From NCBI GenBank assembly GCA_025354965.1, contig JANXLW010000377.1:1-11477 (forward strand): DNA of 11,477 nt. The letters are read 5' to 3'. The notes under the pieces were generated by a model. That model was not told the origin of the DNA, searched no databases, and worked only from the letters and a program-made list of their open reading frames with translations. The position numbers and the translations under genes were made by a program. The stretch comes from Betaproteobacteria bacterium (GTDB taxonomy: Bacteria > Pseudomonadota > Gammaproteobacteria > Burkholderiales > Burkholderiaceae_C). How positions within the stretch are numbered: position 1 is the first letter of the stretch; the number at the start of each line of letters is the position of its first letter. Of this stretch, positions 7,746-11,477 are shown piece by piece.

Positions 7746-9212
7746 CTTGGACAAGGCCACGTGCTTGAGCAATTCGGCCACCGATGTGTCCATCACATCG
7801 GTAAACGGCTTCGGATATATACCCATATACAAAACCGCTACAGCCAGCAAAGTTAGCATCACGAATTCACGGCTGTCGATGTCCACCAATTCCTTGACGT
7901 GATGGTTGGCAACCGGACCCAGGTAGACACGCTTGAACATCCACAAGGTATAGGCGGCGCCAAAAATCAGCGCACTGGCGGCGGCAAAACCAAGCCAGAA
8001 GTTGGCCTTCACGGCGCCCAGTATCACCATCCATTCACCCACGAAACCAGCGGTACCAGGCAAACCGCAATTGGCCATCGCAAACATCAACGCGAAGGCG
8101 GTGAACTTTGGCATGGTGTTGACCACACCACCATAACTGGCGATCTCACGTGAATGAACACGGTCATACAAAACACCAATGACCAGGAACATCGCGGCAG
8201 ACACAAAACCGTGCGAAATCATTTGCACCAGCCCCCCCGACACCCCAAGGTCATTGAAGATGAAGAATCCGAGTGTCACAAACCCCATGTGCGCAACCGA
8301 TGAATAGGCCACCAGCTTCTTCATGTCCTTTTGCACCATCGCTACCAATCCCACGTAGACAACAGCAATCAGCGACAACGCAATCATCAGCCAGGCCCAC
8401 TCACGTGCAGCGTCAGGTGCAATGGGCAATGAAAAGCGTAGAAACCCGTAGGCGCCAAGTTTGAGCATGACGGCAGCCAGCACGGCAGAACCACCCGTGG
8501 GCGCCTCTACGTGCACATCGGGCAACCACGTGTGTACCGGCCACATGGGTACCTTCACGGCGAAGGCGGCAAAAAAGGCAAAGAAGAGCAGGGTCTGAGT
8601 CAAGCTGCCGAGCGGCATTTTGTGCCATAGGGCCAGATCAAAACTGCCACCCGACTTGGTATACAGGAAGATAAGGGCAACCAGCATCAGCAGCGACCCC
8701 AGCAATGTGTACAGGAAAAACTTGAAGGCAGCGTAAATCTTGTTCGGTCCGCCCCAAATGCCGATGATCAGGTACATCGGAATCAAGGTGGCTTCAAAAA
8801 ACACGTAAAATAGCATGCCATCCAGGGCACAGAAGACGCCGATCATCAAGCCGCTCAGAATCAAAAAAGCGCCCATATACTGATTGACACGACGGGTGAT
8901 AACCTCCCAGCCGGCAATCACGATCACCAGGTTGATAAAGGCAGTCAACAGCACAAACCAGAAGGAAATGCCGTCGATGCCAAGGTGATAGTTGACGTTG
9001 AAGCGCTCTATCCAGGGGGCTTTCTCGACGAACTGCATGGAAGCCGTCCCGAGTTTAAAACCGTCATAGAGTGGCAGGGTAACCAACAAGCTGACGAAGG
9101 CTCCAATCAGCGCAACCCAGCGCACCGAGCGCGCCTGATCATCCCGACCAAGTGCCAGCAGCACGACACCGAATGCAATCGGTGTCCAGATAGCCAAGCT
9201 CAACAAACCCAT
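7737..9212 (-). CDS. nuoM: NADH:quinone oxidoreductase subunit M
   Basis: Second antiporter-like proton-channel subunit of complex I, in the inner membrane between NuoL and NuoN. The 491 residues fit the family (E. coli 509) and form a series of about 14 hydrophobic segments. Key residues are present: E140 in VFFEATLIPMYLIIG, K220 in AVKVPMWPVHTWLPDVHVEAPT, K251 in MLKLGAYGF and E393 in FVGEWM; these correspond to E. coli E144, K234, K265 and E407 by context. The start ATG at 9210-9212 lies 13 nt after the nuoL stop and has a good Shine-Dalgarno that overlaps that stop. The final codons lie inside a 9-bp direct repeat. Intact. Confidence 0.97.
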   Translation of the reverse strand: MGLLSLAIWTPIAFGVVLLALGRDDQARSVRWVALIGAFVSLLVTLPLYDGFKLGTASMQFVEKAPWIERFNVNYHLGIDGISFWFVLLTAFINLVIVIAGWEVITRRVNQYMGAFLILSGLMIGVFCALDGMLFYVFFEATLIPMYLIIGIWGGPNKIYAAFKFFLYTLLGSLLMLVALIFLYTKSGGSFDLALWHKMPLGSLTQTLLFFAFFAAFAVKVPMWPVHTWLPDVHVEAPTGGSAVLAAVMLKLGAYGFLRFSLPIAPDAAREWAWLMIALSLIAVVYVGLVAMVQKDMKKLVAYSSVAHMGFVTLGFFIFNDLGVSGGLVQMISHGFVSAAMFLVIGVLYDRVHSREIASYGGVVNTMPKFTAFALMFAMANCGLPGTAGFVGEWMVILGAVKANFWLGFAAASALIFGAAYTLWMFKRVYLGPVANHHVKELVDIDSREFVMLTLLAVAVLYMGIYPKPFTDVMDTSVAELLKHVALSKLN

Positions 9213-9222
9213 TTTTCTTGTT

Positions 9223-9227
9223 CTCCT
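9223..9227 (-). promoter_or_regulatory. Ribosome binding site of nuoM, overlapping nuoL stop
   Basis: On the minus strand AGGAG lies 10 nt before the nuoM ATG and shares its first two bases (AG) with the TAG stop of nuoL (9226-9228). Ribosomes ending nuoL therefore cover the nuoM initiation region, which suggests translational coupling and helps keep the two subunits in equal amounts. Confidence 0.7.
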
Positions 9228-11241
9228 ACTTGAGCCAGACGAAATACGTCATCAGCACAAAAACGCCCATGATCATGCCCAGCGCATAGTGGTAAAGATA
9301 GCCCGACTGCACCCGGCGAACAACACCAGATACCCAGCCGACCACTTTCCAGGAACCGTTGACAAGCGTTCCATCAATGATGTACTCGTCACCCCCCTTC
9401 CACAGCCCGGTACCCATGGCCCTGGCCGCACGGGCCAAGACGTTTTCGTTGAACCAGTCGAGGTAATACTTGTTCTCAAGCAGGGTATAGATTGGCTGGA
9501 CGCGGGCCTTGATAGCGGCCGGCAGTGCCGGATTAACCATGTACATGTAATACGAAGTCGCAACGCCCGCCAGCGCCAGCCAGAACGGCAAAGTTGTCAG
9601 CGAATGCCACGCCATTTGCACCGGGCCATGGAACGCCTTCGCCATTTCCTCCAGGGCAGCGTGCTTTTCGCCATCGATGAAGATGGCACCCTTGAAAAAT
9701 TCTCCGAACAACATGGGTTGAATGGTCATGAATCCAATCACGACTGAAGGAATCGCCAGCAGGATCAGGGGCACTGTCACGACCCATGGTGATTCGTGCG
9801 GTACGTGATGCTCATTTCCGTGACCATGGTGATCGCCGTGATGTGCATCCGGATTTTGATCAAACCGCTCTTTACCGTGAAATACCAAAAAGTACAGACG
9901 GAAGGAATAGAACGCAGTGACAAACACGCCGGCTAATACCGCAAACGAGGCAAAGCTGGCACCCGCAAGGTGACTCTCATGCACCGCTTCAATAATGCTG
10001 TCCTTGGAATAAAAACCGGCGAACAAGGGCGTGCCTATCAGGGCCAGCGAACCCAGCAGCGAGGTAATCCAGGTAATAGGCATGTACTTGCGAAGCCCGC
10101 CCATCCAGCGAATGTCCTGGTTGTGATGCACGCCCATGATGACGGAACCGGCTGCCAGGAAAAGCAGTGCCTTGAAGAAGGCGTGCGTCATCAGGTGGAA
10201 CACTGCCACCGAATAGGCCGACGCGCCCAACGCCACTGTCATGTAGCCAAGCTGCGAAAGAGTGGAATAGGCCACCACACGCTTGATGTCGTTTTGAATG
10301 ATGCCAAGGAAGCCCATGAACAAAGCTGTGACGGCCCCTATCACCATGACGAAATTCAGCGCTGTTTCACTGAGTTCAAACAGGGGTGACATGCGCGCCA
10401 CCATGAAAATACCGGCGGTCACCATGGTGGCGGCGTGGATCAACGCAGAGATGGGGGTGGGACCTTCCATCGAGTCTGGCAACCAGACATGCAGCGGAAA
10501 TTGGGCCGATTTGCCCATGGCGCCAATAAACAAACAAATGCAGATGACCGTGATGAGCATCCAGTCGGTGCCCGGGAAACTCAGTTTCGCCAGATCAGCA
10601 GCCTTGGCAAAGGCTTCGCTGTAATTGAGCGTGCCCGAAAAGGCAACGATCAGACCGATACCAAGGATGAAGCCAAAGTCACCTACTCGGTTGACAAGGA
10701 ATGCTTTCATGTTGGCAAAAATGGCGCTCGGCTTATTGAACCAGAAGCCGATCAGCAAATAGGAAACCAGGCCTACCGCCTCCCAACCGAAGAACAGCTG
10801 TAGCATGTTGTTGCTCATGACCAGCATCAACATGGAAAAAGTGAAAAGCGAGATGTAGGCAAAGAAGCGGTTGTAGCCTTCGTCCTCTTCCATGTAGCCA
10901 ACCGTGTAGATGTGGACCATCAAGGACACGAATGACACTACGCACATCATCATCGCCGTCAAGCCATCGACCAGGAAGCCGATTTCCATTTTCAGACCAC
11001 CCACCACCATCCAGGTGTAGAGCGTTTCGTTAAATCGGGCACCATCCAGCGCCACGCTCTTGAGCGTCATGGCGGACAGAACAAACGACAGCAGCACGCT
11101 CAGGATAGTGAGCGAGTGCGACATGCGCCGACCGATCCAGTTGCCGCCAAACTTGGTGCCAAGAATACCGGCCAGAACAGCACCGACCAGCGGCGCCATG
11201 GGAACCGCAAGAAGCGTTGCGGTAGACAGGGTTTGACTCAT
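9226..11241 (-). CDS. nuoL: NADH:quinone oxidoreductase subunit L
   Basis: Distal antiporter-like proton-channel subunit of complex I, whose C-terminal lateral helix lies along the membrane arm. At 671 residues it is longer than E. coli NuoL (613), as is common in betaproteobacteria. Seen: LVDGLTAMMM near 90-99, E154 in GWEAVGLVSYLLIGFW, K244 in MGKSAQFPLHVWLPDSMEGPT, K320 in NDIKRVVAYSTLSQLGYM, and K413 in GFYSKDSI. These match the conserved channel residues of the family. Residues 467-482 hold eight histidines in a hydrophilic loop before the lateral-helix region, which is followed by more membrane segments up to a terminal hydrophobic helix (about 650-669). The ATG at 11239-11241 is 6 nt after nuoK. 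Intact. Confidence 0.97.
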   Translation of the reverse strand: MSQTLSTATLLAVPMAPLVGAVLAGILGTKFGGNWIGRRMSHSLTILSVLLSFVLSAMTLKSVALDGARFNETLYTWMVVGGLKMEIGFLVDGLTAMMMCVVSFVSLMVHIYTVGYMEEDEGYNRFFAYISLFTFSMLMLVMSNNMLQLFFGWEAVGLVSYLLIGFWFNKPSAIFANMKAFLVNRVGDFGFILGIGLIVAFSGTLNYSEAFAKAADLAKLSFPGTDWMLITVICICLFIGAMGKSAQFPLHVWLPDSMEGPTPISALIHAATMVTAGIFMVARMSPLFELSETALNFVMVIGAVTALFMGFLGIIQNDIKRVVAYSTLSQLGYMTVALGASAYSVAVFHLMTHAFFKALLFLAAGSVIMGVHHNQDIRWMGGLRKYMPITWITSLLGSLALIGTPLFAGFYSKDSIIEAVHESHLAGASFASFAVLAGVFVTAFYSFRLYFLVFHGKERFDQNPDAHHGDHHGHGNEHHVPHESPWVVTVPLILLAIPSVVIGFMTIQPMLFGEFFKGAIFIDGEKHAALEEMAKAFHGPVQMAWHSLTTLPFWLALAGVATSYYMYMVNPALPAAIKARVQPIYTLLENKYYLDWFNENVLARAARAMGTGLWKGGDEYIIDGTLVNGSWKVVGWVSGVVRRVQSGYLYHYALGMIMGVFVLMTYFVWLK

Positions 11242-11247
11242 CTTTTT

Positions 11248-11477
11248 TTAACCCTTGAGCGTATTGAGTTCGTCCACATTGATGCTGGACAGGTTACGGA
11301 ACAGCAGCACCAAAATGGCCAACCCGATGGCAGACTCGGCAGCGGCGACTGTCAGAATGAAAAACACAAATATCTGGCCGTGCATGTCACCCAGATAATA
11401 GGAAAACGCGACAAAATTCGTATTGACGGCCAGCAGCATCAACTCGATTGCCATCAGCAAAACAATCAGGTTCTTTC
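11248..11477 (-). CDS. nuoK: NADH:quinone oxidoreductase subunit K (5' end outside window)
   Basis: The last ~76 codons of a small three-helix complex I subunit; the family is about 101 residues, so roughly 25 N-terminal residues are missing at the right edge. The frame stays open to the last base and begins KNLIVLLMAIELML, continuing into LLAVNTNFVAF, the usual NuoK core. Both membrane glutamates needed for proton transfer in the family are visible, one in MAIELML and one in AAAESAIGLAI (E. coli E36 and E72 by context). An apparent TTG start at 11458-11460 is inside the gene and is not the real start. It is followed by nuoL after 6 nt, in the standard nuo order. Confidence 0.95.
   Translation of the reverse strand, partial: KNLIVLLMAIELMLLAVNTNFVAFSYYLGDMHGQIFVFFILTVAAAESAIGLAILVLLFRNLSSINVDELNTLKG
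11252..11256 (-). promoter_or_regulatory. Ribosome binding site of nuoL inside the end of nuoK
   Basis: AAGGG on the minus strand lies in the last codons of nuoK (Lys-Gly-stop), followed by a 10-nt A-rich spacer to the nuoL ATG. The overlap suggests coupled translation of nuoK and nuoL. Confidence 0.55.

Noticed and set aside
1..11477. Search for an undescribed defence, mobile or RNA-based system
   Set aside because: Nearly all of the window is filled with intact, recognisable housekeeping genes in conserved order. No arrays, transposase, integrase, long structured intergenic RNA or atypical base composition was seen.

Overview
The window reads as ordinary chromosomal housekeeping DNA of a betaproteobacterium, most likely order Burkholderiales and plausibly the Comamonadaceae (Rhodoferax/Polaromonas-like). 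This rests on the type of protein sequences seen (Burkholderiales-like NuoL with a histidine-rich loop, a Nudix-DUF1178 pair behind nuoN, a large ~180 kDa-type NAD-dependent glutamate dehydrogenase) and on moderately high GC by eye. The genus is inference. There is no sign of phage, insertion sequences, CRISPR arrays, tRNA or rRNA.

Layout. Only the left edge (1-169) is on the plus strand: the C-terminal end of a TonB-like protein. Everything else is on the minus strand and is read right to left. From the right edge come the last four genes of the respiratory complex I operon: nuoK (5' end cut by the window), nuoL, nuoM and nuoN. They are spaced 6, 13 and 41 nt apart. After a 44-nt gap follows a Nudix hydrolase of the ADP-ribose pyrophosphatase type, and 7 nt later a small zinc-ribbon-like DUF1178 protein. 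A weak terminator-like hairpin lies at the end of that gene. A 160-bp intergenic region (4941-5100), the only real regulatory space in the window, precedes the 1586-residue NAD-glutamate dehydrogenase. That gene ends 10 bp from the convergent TonB-like gene.

How the genes work together. NuoK, L, M and N are antiporter-like membrane subunits of the proton-pumping arm of NADH:quinone oxidoreductase, and the key charged residues I could check are all present. The glutamate dehydrogenase converts glutamate to 2-oxoglutarate and makes NADH, which complex I oxidises. The Nudix enzyme probably clears ADP-ribose, a product of NAD breakdown. The neighbourhood is therefore NAD(H)-themed, but operon linkage is visible only for nuo-Nudix-DUF1178.

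I found no convincing undescribed system. The items worth a second look are small: repeated ACAGG elements upstream of the glutamate dehydrogenase, a short direct repeat across the nuoM stop codon, the poorly signalled Nudix start, the apparent lack of a gene often found between nuoN and Nudix, and the His-rich NuoL loop.
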